A stretch of DNA of 34,986 bases from NCBI GenBank assembly GCA_025459265.1, contig JALOQX010000023.1, forward strand, positions 1 to 34,986. The letters run 5' to 3'. This DNA is from Pirellulaceae bacterium. Its GTDB lineage: Bacteria > Planctomycetota > Planctomycetia > Pirellulales > Pirellulaceae. Positions 9,697 to 20,200 of this stretch are shown one piece after another. The notes below the pieces were generated by a model, which searched no databases, had not been told where the DNA came from, and saw only the letters and a list, made by a program, of their open reading frames with translations. The first letter of the stretch is position 1, and every line of letters starts with the position of its first letter. Position numbers and translations under genes: made by a program.

Positions 9697-11325
9697 CAGG
9701 ACCGAGACCACGCAGCCGGTAATGCCCAGCACGGACAGCTTGTGAAAGCCCAGGAACGCCGTCGACGGGAAGAGCAGGGGGGGGACCTCCCGACTCAACA
9801 GCAGCGACGATCCCAGGAACAGCGCGCTGGCCAGCATTCCCAGGACGAGGCGGTTGACCGAGGGCCCCAGCCCGCGGTGGTCCAGATGTACGTCGAACGT
9901 CCCCGTCTGCACCTGTTCGAGGATGTTGAGCAGACGCTGCGGCAACACCTCCAGCAGCTCTTCCAACTCCAGCCGCAGACGACGGAGCTTGCGCCACTGT
10001 CGCACCGGTGACAGCCGCGCGATCATCATCTGCCGATGGAACGGCTGCATGACTTCCATCAGACTGAAACGCGGGTTGAGCAGCCGTGCCGTGCCTTCAA
10101 GGGTCACCAGGACCTTGATCAGCGTCGCCACCTGGGCGGGCAGGGCAATGCGGTAGCGGCGGATGATTTCCAGCATGTCGTTCAGCGCGCCGGTCAGGTC
10201 GAATTTCTCCAGCGACTGGGTGGAATACGTGCCGACGTAGTCCGCCACGTCGGCCGCCAACCCGCTGTCGTCGAGATCCGGCGGAAGAGACCCCACACGC
10301 TTGATCAGAAACGTGAGGAGCGGCACGTCGTTCTGGACGATCGAGAGCAGCATCGCCTCGATGTCCTCGCGCAAACGATCCTGGATCCGTCCGACCATCC
10401 CGAAGTCGAGCAGTCCGATCACGTTGTCGGGCAGAATGACGATGTTCCCGGGGTGCGGGTCGGCATGGTAGTAACCGTGCGTGAAGATCATGTGCAGGTA
10501 GGCCTGCGCGCCGCGGCGGGCGATTTCCGTCAGGTCCAGGCCGGCCGCTTCGAGCGCCGGGCGGTCGGTCAGTTTGAGCCCCCCGATCCACTCCATGGTC
10601 AGCACGCGGGACGTACAGTACTCGGAGTGCGGGCGGGGGAGGCGGAGCGACTGATCGCGTTCGAAAATCCGCCCGAATTGCTGCAGGTGCCGCTCCTCCC
10701 GGCTGAAGTCGAGTTCCCGGCGCAGCATGCGCCCGATCTCCGCCACCGTGTCCCGCGGTCGATACGGGCTGAATTCAGGAATCCGCTCGGCCAGCAGCGC
10801 CAGGCCGGCCAGCACGTCCAGATCCTCCCGCACGACCTTCTCGATGCCCGGATGCTGGACCTTGACCGCCACCGCTTCGCCCGATCTCAGCTGCGCCCGG
10901 TGCACCTGGCCAATGGATGCGGACGCGATCGCCACGTCGTCGAATTCCGCGAAAAGTTCCTCCACCGGCCGGCCCAGTTCCATCTCGATCGTCTGCCGCA
11001 CGGCGGCCACGTCGTCGGCCGGCACATCGTCCCGCAGCTGCTGCAACTCGTCCACCAACGCCGCGCCCACCAGGTCCGGCCGGGTGCTGAGCAGCTGCCC
11101 GAGCTTGATGAAGGTCGGCCCGAGATCCGTCAGCGCCAGCCGAATGCGCCGCTCCGGTGTCTGCAGCGCCAACGCATCACCGTGGCTCCCCTTGAGCTGC
11201 GTCTTGAACATGTCCACATTGAGCCGACTCAACCAGTCCGCCAGCCCGTACTTGCTGAGCACCGAGAGGATCTCGGTCCAGCGGCGCACGTTGCGATAGA
11301 TGTGCGGAATCGAGCTGATGCGCAT
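9637..11325 (-). CDS. UbiB/AarF/ABC1-family atypical kinase
   Basis: Members of this family are kinase-like ATPases that support isoprenoid-quinone synthesis or lipid handling at the membrane. All family marks are visible in the 562-residue product counted from the ATG at 11325: the KxGQ motif (IKLGQLLSTRPDLV, Lys74), the Ala-rich loop replacing the P-loop (IASASIGQVHRA), the ATP-site Lys155 (VAVKVQHPG), the catalytic Asp289 in HADPHPGN and the metal-binding DFG (Asp307). Two C-terminal hydrophobic helices (LASALFLGSSLLL and VVSVLLGLRLL) anchor it. A TTG at 11358 in frame is a less likely start. No ubiquinone or menaquinone gene is adjacent, so I give no specific symbol. Confidence 0.93.
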   Translation of the reverse strand: MRISSIPHIYRNVRRWTEILSVLSKYGLADWLSRLNVDMFKTQLKGSHGDALALQTPERRIRLALTDLGPTFIKLGQLLSTRPDLVGAALVDELQQLRDDVPADDVAAVRQTIEMELGRPVEELFAEFDDVAIASASIGQVHRAQLRSGEAVAVKVQHPGIEKVVREDLDVLAGLALLAERIPEFSPYRPRDTVAEIGRMLRRELDFSREERHLQQFGRIFERDQSLRLPRPHSEYCTSRVLTMEWIGGLKLTDRPALEAAGLDLTEIARRGAQAYLHMIFTHGYYHADPHPGNIVILPDNVIGLLDFGMVGRIQDRLREDIEAMLLSIVQNDVPLLTFLIKRVGSLPPDLDDSGLAADVADYVGTYSTQSLEKFDLTGALNDMLEIIRRYRIALPAQVATLIKVLVTLEGTARLLNPRFSLMEVMQPFHRQMMIARLSPVRQWRKLRRLRLELEELLEVLPQRLLNILEQVQTGTFDVHLDHRGLGPSVNRLVLGMLASALFLGSSLLLSREVPPLLFPSTAFLGFHKLSVLGITGCVVSVLLGLRLLRAIGKSGHLDQRD

Positions 11326-11474
11326 GGGAGGTCGTGCCCTGTCGCGCGGGTCCGGCAATGCTTCGACGAAGGCGGTCCCGCGGACACAACTCCACGTACA
11401 GCCAACGCACGTCGGGCCACCCCGCCCCGCGGTGCATCGCTCGGCCGACGACTTTGATCATAACCGCCGGCGTG

Positions 11475-11909
11475 TCACGCTGCACCGGTCTCCAGCCGCT
11501 TGATCGCCAGCTGAACCAGTCTCCGCAGACGCGGCCGATCAATCAGCTGCACGGCTTCCTGCGGCTTGACCCACTGCCGATCGCGCAGGCCCCCCTCGTC
11601 CCATCGCGAGGCCGTCTGCTTGACCTTCATCAGCATGACCAGCACCTTGAGGGACTGCCCCCACTTGGAATACTGGTACTTGCCCAGCGGCTTCCCGCAA
11701 ATCTCGCCCGCCAGCCCCGCCTCCTCCGCCGCTTCCTTCAACGCCGTCTCGGCCGGCGTCTCCCCCGGATCGATCACACCCTTGGGGAACGACCAGCGGC
11801 GTTTGCCCGTCGAGGTGATCAGACAGAACTCGAGCTGCCCGCGGCGAAAGCGGTACGGGAGCGCACTGGCCTGATCAAACGCAAATCCGTTTGTGTGTTT
11901 CTTGCTCAC
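11475..11909 (-). CDS. NUDIX hydrolase
   Basis: NUDIX enzymes cleave nucleoside diphosphates linked to another group. The Nudix box is present as GVIDPGETPAETALKEAAEEAGL, matching GX5EX7REUXEEXGU except that the Arg is Lys. The flanking strands (CLITSTGKRRWSFPKG) and the compact length resemble the diadenosine-polyphosphate/diphosphoinositol-polyphosphate hydrolase (MutT/DIPP-like) branch. I prefer the GTG at 11909 (144 aa, VSKKHTNGFAFDQ), which has GAGG just upstream; a TTG at 11960 would add 17 residues. It lies 150 bp upstream of the ubiB-like gene on the same strand. The exact substrate is unknown. Confidence 0.9.
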   Translation of the reverse strand: MSKKHTNGFAFDQASALPYRFRRGQLEFCLITSTGKRRWSFPKGVIDPGETPAETALKEAAEEAGLAGEICGKPLGKYQYSKWGQSLKVLVMLMKVKQTASRWDEGGLRDRQWVKPQEAVQLIDRPRLRRLVQLAIKRLETGAA

Positions 11910-12188
11910 AACCCTCAGGCCTCGGATGACTGCGACAACGTGTTGGCATTTCCTATGCAAACATACTGTCGGGACGGCGATCAGTGCCCGAAATTATTCA
12001 CATCTCGCCGGACAGAACAAGACAGATTGCCGGGAATCGTCCACCGAAACGGCGGAAAGCGGCCCGCGGGGGCGCGCCGGGACTGGACATAACCACCCGC
12101 GACGCGGCGTTCGACCGCCCACAGCCCGCCGCCGTGGTGCCGGCGTGCTAGCATGGCGTGGCACCGCAGCAGGTCGTCCGAGGCAGCA

Positions 12189-14915
12189 TCAGGGGGCCGC
12201 TGCGACGTCGCTGCGGAGCAGGTCGACTTCACAGTCGTCGGCCAGGTAGAACACGCGGAAGTGGATCGGTGCTCCCTGGGCCACCTGTTCGCGTGTCTGG
12301 TTGAGCCACTGCATGCGTTGCGTCATCTTCGTGCACTCGGCCAGCTGCGCCTCGGCCTGCTTCAATTCGGCTTCCCGCACCGCCCGCACAGGGTCGTTGG
12401 GGGATAGCGGCACCAGGAAGGCGCGCAGCTGCTGTGCCAGCGTGTTCGCGTTCGTCTGGTTCTGATACACCCACTGTTCCGCCTCCTGCAGTTTCTTGGC
12501 GGTGCAGGGCGTCCATTCGGCGTTCGCCTGAGTTCGGAAGGTGGCTTCGCACGTGAGCTGAAAGACTGCCTTGCACTGGGAGGTGAGCTCGAGCGACAGG
12601 ATGTCCGGTTCAGCCTCGTCGCCCAGGACGACGCGCACCGCACCGCTCCCGACCGGCACCTGCTCGGCGGGGTTGAGCGTGCAGTGCTGCGGCCACGGCG
12701 CGCTGACCGACGTCACCTGGAAGCGGAGGTGGGTGGCGTCGGGCGGCGCCGTGATCTTGGCCCGCAAAGTCGCCGTGGGTCGCTTCAGATTCACGTGGAG
12801 CGGGTCGCAGCGCTCCGGGCGGCGCAGTCGCAAATCGTGTGCCTGGGTTCCACAACTGATGCGCAGTACACAGTTGCCCAGACACTGGACAGACTCCACA
12901 CGCGCGGCGGCAGCCAGCCACGTGAACATCAAGCGCTGCTGGACACGCGTCAGCTCGGCAACGGCAACCGGTGCGGGATCGTCACCGGCGGCGCGGACGC
13001 ACTGGACCTGCCATCGCGGCGCGGCGGAGTCGACGGCTGGTGTGAGCTGATATGACGTACCGTGCGGCCCGGCCGTTCCAGCACCCAGCAGGGTCATTGC
13101 GAGCGTGGCACCCTCGGGCACCGCGAGGGCGCCCAGTTCGCACGGTGCGGGCCCGGTGGCGGCCGCCAGTTCGAGCGGCGGCAGGTCGATCGCCTCGGGC
13201 AGGTCGGCCAGCGGCGCAGCGAGCGCCGGCGGTTCGGGGGGCGCCGGTGACTCGGCGGGTGGCGCCGGTGGTGGAGATGTGGGCGGGTCCGTCGGCGGCG
13301 GCTCACTCGCCGCCGGCGCGGTACCCGGGGCAGCGGTCGGACCCGGCGGAGCCGCGGCCATGGGCTCGGCCGCCGGCGCAGGCGCCGGTGAAGGCGGCGG
13401 CGCTTCCGCCGTGGCAGCCGTCTCGGCGGGAGCTGATGCGCCCGGCAACGCCGGAACCAGCGCCGGAGTGGGCGGACCAGTCGCATCCGGCCGATCGGTC
13501 GACGGGCTGGCCGCGTCGGTACTGCGCGCACCCATCTGGTCCTGTTGAAGAGCGGTTGGCAGAGCCGGCGGGTCGCGGGTCGTCTGCCGCCGCGGCACGA
13601 GGCGTGGCGGCGCGCCTCGGAGCGCCGGCTCGGTCGGCCGGGATGAGACCGCCACCGCCTGATGATACAGCCAGGCCGACAAGCCGACCGCACAGGCGAG
13701 TGCCAGCGCTAACGCGAGCAGCAGGCGGCGGCGGAGCCGGGGCGGAGCGGTGTCAGGCACCGGTGGACTCTCTGCCGGCGTCGTGGGACGAGTCGCCTCG
13801 GCAGTTGCGGCCACCACCGCCCCGGCAGACGCCGGGGGAAGCGCAGTCTGCGGTGCCGCAGGGGGCTCCGGCAAACCGCCCAACAAGACGTGCGGCCCGC
13901 TCTCGGCCGGCTGCCCATGGATCGCCTCTAACTCCTCCTCAACCTCGCGCGCGGACGCGTACCGCAACGCGGGGTCAACCTGCAGCATGCGGCTGATCAC
14001 GCGGACCAGCGCCGCCGCATCATCTGCCGCCAGAGCATCGCCCGGTGCGACGGCCGCGGGCGACAACTCCAGCATCGACTCGGCGTGACGGCCCGCGGCG
14101 GGCGGAGTACGCCCCGTCAGCAGAAAACAGGCGGTGCCACCCAGGGCAAAAATGTCGGTGCGGACATCGCACGAACCCTCGGCACTCCGTTGCTCAGGCG
14201 CCAGATAGGGCGAGTCCCACACGTCGTTCAGCTCGCCCGCACGCACCTCGGACGCCACCCGCGGGCCGCCCAGACGGCCCACCCCAAAACCGATGATCTT
14301 CACGACACCGGCGTCATCAAGCATCAGATTGGCCGGCTGCAGATCCCGGTGCAACACTCCGCGCGCATGCGCGTGTGAGAGTCCGGCCAACGTCTGCCGC
14401 AGGATATCCGCGGTGCTCGAGACCGACGCCGGCCCGTGCTGCTCCACATACCGCTGCAGATCGCTGCCCCGCACGCATTCCATCACCAGGAAATACCGGC
14501 CGTCCTGGCTGTCGACGTCGAATACGTGCAGGATATTGCGGTGATCGAACGCCGCCACGTCGCGCGCATCAGCCAGAAACCGTTCCACGATCTCCGGGTA
14601 CTGGGTGAATCGCCGCGAGAGTGTCTTGATGGCGACGTCGCGTCGCAGCTGGGGATGCTGGGCCAGATACACGCGGCCGAAATTCCCGCGTCCGATCTGC
14701 GCGGTGAGAATGTACTTGCCCAGGCGAAACTGGTTGCGACCGACCAGCAGCTGACCGGCCTGCCAGGGCGTGATCAGACCGCGGGCGGCCAGTCGCCGCG
14801 CCAACAGGGTGCCGTCGGATGTCTCAGCTGCCAGCGCGCGGGCCTCCCCCAGCCCCTCCGTCGCCAGGATGGCGCTCTGTTCCAAGAGCCGCATCAGTTC
14901 GGCGGTATTGGCCAC
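12189..14915 (-). CDS. Serine/threonine-kinase-like membrane protein with altered DFG (possible pseudokinase)
   Basis: Residues are counted from the GTG near 14915 (about 908 aa); an ATG at 15044 in the same frame gives a basic, unstructured extension I regard as untranslated. The kinase domain covers about residues 64-333, with a glycine loop (IGRGNFGRVYLA), VAIK Lys97, a catalytic loop HRDLQPAN with Asp191 and an APE motif (LAPEQ). Three changes stand out: the helix-C Glu is Asp116, the HRDLK Lys is Gln193 and the DFG Asp is Gly209 (IIGFGVG). A transmembrane helix lies at about 397-416. An Ala/Pro-rich linker follows, then a C-terminal beta-rich domain with several Cys outside the membrane. 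The fold is that of PknB-type kinases, but catalysis is doubtful. It has no co-directional partner close by. Confidence 0.85.
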   Translation of the reverse strand: MANTAELMRLLEQSAILATEGLGEARALAAETSDGTLLARRLAARGLITPWQAGQLLVGRNQFRLGKYILTAQIGRGNFGRVYLAQHPQLRRDVAIKTLSRRFTQYPEIVERFLADARDVAAFDHRNILHVFDVDSQDGRYFLVMECVRGSDLQRYVEQHGPASVSSTADILRQTLAGLSHAHARGVLHRDLQPANLMLDDAGVVKIIGFGVGRLGGPRVASEVRAGELNDVWDSPYLAPEQRSAEGSCDVRTDIFALGGTACFLLTGRTPPAAGRHAESMLELSPAAVAPGDALAADDAAALVRVISRMLQVDPALRYASAREVEEELEAIHGQPAESGPHVLLGGLPEPPAAPQTALPPASAGAVVAATAEATRPTTPAESPPVPDTAPPRLRRRLLLALALALACAVGLSAWLYHQAVAVSSRPTEPALRGAPPRLVPRRQTTRDPPALPTALQQDQMGARSTDAASPSTDRPDATGPPTPALVPALPGASAPAETAATAEAPPPSPAPAPAAEPMAAAPPGPTAAPGTAPAASEPPPTDPPTSPPPAPPAESPAPPEPPALAAPLADLPEAIDLPPLELAAATGPAPCELGALAVPEGATLAMTLLGAGTAGPHGTSYQLTPAVDSAAPRWQVQCVRAAGDDPAPVAVAELTRVQQRLMFTWLAAAARVESVQCLGNCVLRISCGTQAHDLRLRRPERCDPLHVNLKRPTATLRAKITAPPDATHLRFQVTSVSAPWPQHCTLNPAEQVPVGSGAVRVVLGDEAEPDILSLELTSQCKAVFQLTCEATFRTQANAEWTPCTAKKLQEAEQWVYQNQTNANTLAQQLRAFLVPLSPNDPVRAVREAELKQAEAQLAECTKMTQRMQWLNQTREQVAQGAPIHFRVFYLADDCEVDLLRSDVAAAP

Positions 14916-15363
14916 CTGTTTCAACGTCCCCGTCCCCCCGCAACGGCATCGTCGCCTACGCGGCCGCGTCGCTGGAGACCGCAGCCCCCCAACAGTCGGA
15001 CCCGATGCCCTGGCACCCCGCCATATTTTCGCCACGTGTGCCATTTACCGCAAGCAGCGCCGGCGGCATCAGCCGGCAAAGGACCGTTCGCGAGCGTCGG
15101 TCACTCCGCCCTGCTCCCAGGCGGAAGACGCCACACGGACGCCCAACCTGCCCATCCTATCGCACCGCTTGGCGTGGGCCGGCCGGCGAGTGGACGATTT
15201 CGGCTTTCGGGCCGCAAATCGCGAGAAACGTCCAAATTTCACCACCAGCTTTGCCGATTATCCCAATTATTCGGAGAGCACCAGCCGTGTTGGTTCTGAT
15301 TCTTGCGCCGGACCGATAGGACAAGACAAGGACAGCGTGCATCCTTGCCGCGGAGAATTACCA
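14916..15363. other. Intergenic region between divergent kinase-like and BBP7 genes
   Basis: About 450 bp without a convincing gene. Reading frames here are upstream extensions of the two flanking genes and lack ribosome sites. An AT-richer patch at 15230-15360 is where a promoter for the BBP7 gene would be expected, but I could not assign clear -35 and -10 boxes. Confidence 0.6.
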
Positions 15364-16800
15364 ATGAGAATCCCAGGATCGTGGGCACTGTGCAGACTGA
15401 CAATCATGGTCATGATGATTGCCGCAGCCAATGCGCATGCCCAGTCGTACCCCTATCCGAGTGCTCCGCCGCAGTCGCCGACCGACATGGCCGGCGGCGC
15501 CATGCCGTACGCCAGTCCCGCTCCGCAGTACTATCCTCAGTTTCCGCCCGGCTATGCGCCGGCCGGCTACATGGCCCCGAACTCGGCGCCGCCGGGCTAC
15601 GCGCCCGTGCCGCCCGTCTATGGTTACCAGCCCGCGGGCTATTACGACGTGCCGCAGGGCGCTGCGCCCATGCCGCTGGCCCCGTCACCAGCCGCGCCTA
15701 TGCCCAACGGGATGGAGCAGGGGCCGGTCGCCATGGGAGAAATGCCGTACGAGGGCTCGACGGGCCAGACCTGGTGTGGCAACTGCGGAGGGTACGGTTG
15801 CGAACACTGCCTGGGCGGGTGTGATGATTTCGATCTCCAGCTGCTCCGCTGGCTGCTGCCCTACGGTGCCGGCGGGTGCGGCGCACAGCGCTGGTACGAT
15901 GCCTCGTTCGAATGGGTCGCCATGCAGCGGGATGATATCGGCGTGCCGACGGTGTTTTCGACGCTCGGCGTCGGCGGTCCTGCCGCGCTGGGCACGGACG
16001 ACCTGAGCTTCGGCGACGCGCCGGGCCTGCGCGCCAGTTTCGCCCTGCAGCTGGGCGCCGGAAACAACATCGAGTCGACCTTCATCGGGCTGTTCAACTG
16101 GTCCACGCAGGCCGAGGTGCAAGACAACAACAACCAGCTCTTCTCGATCATCAGCAACTACGGTCAGGCCCCGTTCCTGGGGTTCCAGGATACGGACCGA
16201 GCCCAGGTCCACCGCATCGAGTACTCGACCGAACTCAACTCGTTTGATCTGAACTACCGCCAGCGCTGGGTCGGCCCCAACGTGCGCGTGCAAGGATCGT
16301 GGCTGGCAGGTGTCCGGTACATCGATATCCGGGAAGACTTCCAGTATCTGACCTTCGCGCCGGCGAATCCGGGCTCGATGAACTACCTGGTCGGGACGTC
16401 CAACGCGTTGACGGGCGGTCAAGTCGGTGGCGATTTGTGGATCTGCATCACCCCGGGCGTGCACATCGGCGCGGAAGCGAAATTGGGCTTGTTCGGGAAC
16501 CACGCCGTCCAGAACACGGTGATCAACGCCAGCTCATTCCTCGAGCCGTTGCGTGAGCGGGCGGTGTCCAACTCCACCTCGTTTGCCGGCGACTTCAACG
16601 TCTCGCTGCTGTGGCGGATGAGCCAGAACTGGACGCTCCGCACCGGCTACATGTTCCTGTGGGCCGACAGCGTGGCGATCGCCACCGACAACTTTAACCC
16701 CGAGCCGCCGTTCGTCGTGGGGGCCCGGACCGTCTCCATCGACAACGACGCCGACGTCCTGTATCACGGCTTCACGCTGGGCGTCGAGTACCTCTGGTAG
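15364..16800 (+). CDS. BBP7-family outer-membrane beta-barrel protein, Pro/Tyr-rich N-terminus
   Basis: The ATG at 15364 has GGAGA eight bases upstream and begins a signal peptide (RLTIMVMMIAAANAHA, cleaved near residue 27). The mature N-terminus is a low-complexity Pro/Gly/Tyr region (GYAPAGYMAPNSAPPGYAP) to about residue 110. A Cys cluster follows (Cys138, 141, 146, 149 and 153 in CGNCGGYGCEHCLGGC), whose spacing recalls DnaJ-type or disulfide-rich motifs. From about 155 the protein has alternating beta strands ending in a typical outer-membrane terminal strand (HGFTLGVEYLW). This is the planctomycete BBP7 (Lpg1974-like) family, expected to be a pore or structural protein of the outer membrane. 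The Pro-rich region may cross the envelope or contact peptidoglycan. The second family member lies at 32155. Confidence 0.88.
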   Translation: MRIPGSWALCRLTIMVMMIAAANAHAQSYPYPSAPPQSPTDMAGGAMPYASPAPQYYPQFPPGYAPAGYMAPNSAPPGYAPVPPVYGYQPAGYYDVPQGAAPMPLAPSPAAPMPNGMEQGPVAMGEMPYEGSTGQTWCGNCGGYGCEHCLGGCDDFDLQLLRWLLPYGAGGCGAQRWYDASFEWVAMQRDDIGVPTVFSTLGVGGPAALGTDDLSFGDAPGLRASFALQLGAGNNIESTFIGLFNWSTQAEVQDNNNQLFSIISNYGQAPFLGFQDTDRAQVHRIEYSTELNSFDLNYRQRWVGPNVRVQGSWLAGVRYIDIREDFQYLTFAPANPGSMNYLVGTSNALTGGQVGGDLWICITPGVHIGAEAKLGLFGNHAVQNTVINASSFLEPLRERAVSNSTSFAGDFNVSLLWRMSQNWTLRTGYMFLWADSVAIATDNFNPEPPFVVGARTVSIDNDADVLYHGFTLGVEYLW

Positions 16801-16830
16801 GCGTGCGACACTTGGCTGCAGGCCTCGCCC

Positions 16831-16880
16831 CGGGCGTCGAACTCACCGCCGAGTCCGACGCCCGCAGTGCTTTCTTGCTC
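16831..16880 (+). terminator. Probable intrinsic terminator of the first BBP7 gene
   Basis: CGGGCGTCG at 16831-16839 pairs with CGACGCCCG at 16856-16864. An inner ACTC/GAGT pairing continues the stem after one mismatch and leaves a 6-base loop. A T-rich stretch (GCTTTCTTGCT) follows. It lies 30 bp after the BBP7 stop. Confidence 0.65.
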
Positions 16881-16995
16881 CTCCCCCCTTCGCCCGCGGG
16901 TCCCCGCGGCAGCCTCACCGCTCCAAAGCCGCCACCCCGGTGGTTGTAACGACCGTGCGCATCAGGTCTACTCTTGGGGAGGGGGTGCAATTTGG

Positions 16996-17023
16996 TTGAC
17001 ACAACCTTTCCGCCAATTACGAT
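16996..17023 (+). promoter_or_regulatory. Candidate promoter of the subtilase gene
   Basis: TTGACA (16996-17001) is followed by a 16-bp spacer and TACGAT (17018-17023), four of six to the -10 consensus. It would give a leader of about 205 bases before the GTG at 17239. The rest of the 16881-17238 gap holds no gene I can support. Confidence 0.45.
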
Positions 17024-17238
17024 CGAATAGGCGGAAGTATGCGTAATTTCCGGGTAACCACACGTTTTCGTTTGACACGCTTCGAAAGCGCAGGGTCATG
17101 CGCCGGGAGTCGCGGCCGCGCACGCACATGGTGTGCCGGCCGAGGGGGCGATGAGCCCGCACACGAGGCTGCCGGGTCAACCGAGTCGAAGGTCATCGCC
17201 AGTTCATAAACCATTCCAATGCAAGTGGGGTCAAGACC

Positions 17239-20200
17239 GTGAAGTCCAGTCCATTGCGCAGATTGCGAAAGCACCGCACGCATCGAGTTCGCCGCACCTC
17301 GCAGATCGCCAGGCGCTGGGGCTTGCACGTGGAGCACCTCGAAGACCGGCGGTTGCTCACCGGCGTGGACCCACTGGTCGGTGGTTTTCTGGGCGACAGT
17401 GGTCCCGAGGGCGAGTTGCCGGGTGGCAACGAGGTGCCGTTTGTCAACGGCCAGCTGCTCGTGCAGTTCCGCCCCGACGTGCCGGCCACTGTGATCGATC
17501 AGATCGTGCAATCGCGCAGCTCCGCCGTTTCACAGCGATACTACGGTCTCGATAATCTCGTTCTCGTCAACCTGCCCTGGTACAACAACGATGACGAGCT
17601 GCCCTTTCTGACCGTGGAAGCGGTGGACAGCTGGTCGAGAATCCCTGAAGTCCAGTACGCGCAGCTCAACCGCTTTGTCGCCGACTACCAGGCCATCCCG
17701 AATGACACGTGGTTCGGCTACCTGTGGGGCTTGCACAACTGGGGTCAGACCGGCGGTTTCGTGGACGCGGATATTGACGCGCCGGAAGCCTGGGACATCT
17801 ACACGGGCAACCCGAATACGGTCGTGGCGGTCATCGACTCAGGCGTAGCGTACAACCACGCGGACCTGCGCGACAACATGTGGGTCAACCCGGGTGAGAT
17901 CGCCCGCAACGGTATTGACGACGACGGGAACGGATGGGTCGACGACGTGTATGGAGCCGCCCCGGCCAATCGCGGCGCGACGCCCGGAACGGCCCCCGGG
18001 GAAGGCGATCCGATGGACTTCAACAGCCACGGCACGCACGTGGCCGGGACGATCGGCGCCACGGGCAACAATGACCGCGGCGTGACGGGCGTGAACTGGG
18101 ACGTGCAGATCATGGCCGTGAATATCGGCGAGGGTGTGGCTGGGTTTACGGAAGGCGCCATCGTCGCCGGTATCACGTACGTTACCATGATGCGCGAACA
18201 GTACGGCGTCGATGTCGTCGTCAGCAATAACAGCTGGGGCGGCGGCATCAACTCGATTCCGATCCGCGAGGCGTTCCGCGATCAGATTGACGCGGGGATC
18301 GTCGTGGTGATCGCCGCCGGCAACGACAGCGAAAACAACGATGCCGTGCCGTTCTTCCCGTCGAGTTACGATCTGGACGGCATCATCTCCGTCGCGGCCA
18401 CGGATCCCTTTGACTTCATGTCGGAGTTTTCCAACTACGGCCCCCTGTCGGTCGACGTCTTCGCCCCGGGCGGGACGGCGTCGGGCGAGATCGACGACAT
18501 CTTCAGCACCGTCCCATCGTTTGAAAGTCCGCTGGGCTACGGCTACAAGGGCGGTACGTCGATGGCGTCGCCGCACGTGGCCGGCCTGGTGGCCCTCATA
18601 CGCGGCCTGGCCCCGGACCTGAGCGTCCTGGAGGTCAAAGAGCTGGTTATGTCCACAGTGGACGTGGAACCGCAACTCGAGAACCTCGTCCTCAGCGGCG
18701 GACGCATCAACGCGTTCAAGGCGCTCAGCGCGATCCAATTCTCGACGGTGTCCGGCACGGTGTGGCAGGACCGCAACGCCGATGCGTTGCGCGATGAAGC
18801 CATGGACCACGGCGTGGCCGACTGGACCGTGTTCCTCGATCTGAACAACAACGGGACCCACCAGACGAACGAACCCTTTGCGGTGACTGACGCCGACGGT
18901 CACTACGAGATTCGTGCCTCGCTGGCTGCCGGCGCGTACACCGTCGCGCAGATCATCCAGCCCAACTGGCGACAGACGTACCCCCACAACAATACGCTGC
19001 CGACGGTGACGATCAACCGCCGCGGGGCGAGTGTGACGGACGTCGACTTCGGCAACGCACCGCTGCCGGGCAGCGTGTCCGGGTTCAAGTTCAACGACCT
19101 GAACGCCAATGGGGTGCGGGACGCGGGAGAACCCGGCGTGGCCGGTGTCTACATCTACGCCGATGTGGACGACGACGGTCAGATCGATCTGGGTGAACCG
19201 GCGGCCATCACTGCGGCGGACGGTTCCTACCGCGTCGTCAACATCCCGGCCGGTGCGATGGCGATCCGCGAAGTCACTCCACCCGGTTGGACGGTCACCT
19301 ATCCGGCGCTCGGATACTGGGGCGTGACGATTCTGGCGAACAAGAACCTGCCCGGCATGAACTTCGGCAATGCCACGGCGGTGGATTTCGGCGACGCCCC
19401 CGCACCGTATCCCACCCTGATCAGCCAGGGTGGTGCGTCGGCGGGCGTGCTGGCCGGATTCCGCTTGGGCGCGCTGATGGACGCCGAGCCCAACGGCTTG
19501 CCGCATGCCGAAGCGTTGGGCGACGACTTGAACAACGTGGATGACGAAGACGGCGTCGTGATCCCCGCCACGCTGTATGCGGGTACTGAAGCCACGCTCC
19601 AGGTCACCGTCACCGCCGGTTCCAGCGGGTTCCTCGCGGGCTGGATGGACTTCAACCATGATGGCGACTGGAGCGACGTCGGCGAGCAGATCATCGTCGA
19701 TCGCGTGGTGGGGAACGGCACGCACAACATTGCCGTTAACGTGCCGTTTGACGCCACGGTCGGCAATACCTTCGCACGCTTCCGGCTCTCGTTGGATCGC
19801 GGCGTGGGACCGACCGGTCACACCCCGGCCGGCGAAGTCGAAGATTACATGGCGCTGGTTCTGTCGAACGAGCCGGTGGCCAACCCGGACAATTTCGAGG
19901 TGCAGCAGGACGCGACCAACGTGACGCTCGACGTCCTGGCCAACGACTTCCCCAGCGCCACGGGCGTGCTGACGATCACCTCTGTCACGCAGCCGGCGCG
20001 CGGCGTGGTGTCGATTGCCTCGGATGGCAAGAGCTTGCTCTTCACGCCCAATCGCGGCATCACCAGCCCGCCGGTCGAGGTCTTCACCTACACGATTGGT
20101 GACGGCACGGGCCTGACATCCACCGCCAGCGTGTCGGTGGATGTGCAACCGCTGGTCCTGGGACCCACGGCCGTGGACGATGCGTTCCGCGTGCTGCCCG

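Noticed and set aside
10036-11457. 473-aa open frame on the plus strand
   Set aside because: Antisense to the UbiB-like gene; no domain features.
11475-11909. Loss of activity in the NUDIX protein because the box has Lys instead of Arg
   Set aside because: Glu residues that bind metal are all present and Lys at this place is a conservative change; not enough to call it inactive.
13052-13996. 314-aa Pro/Arg-rich open frame on the plus strand
   Set aside because: Reverse reading of the Ala/Pro-rich linker of the kinase-like protein; low complexity only.
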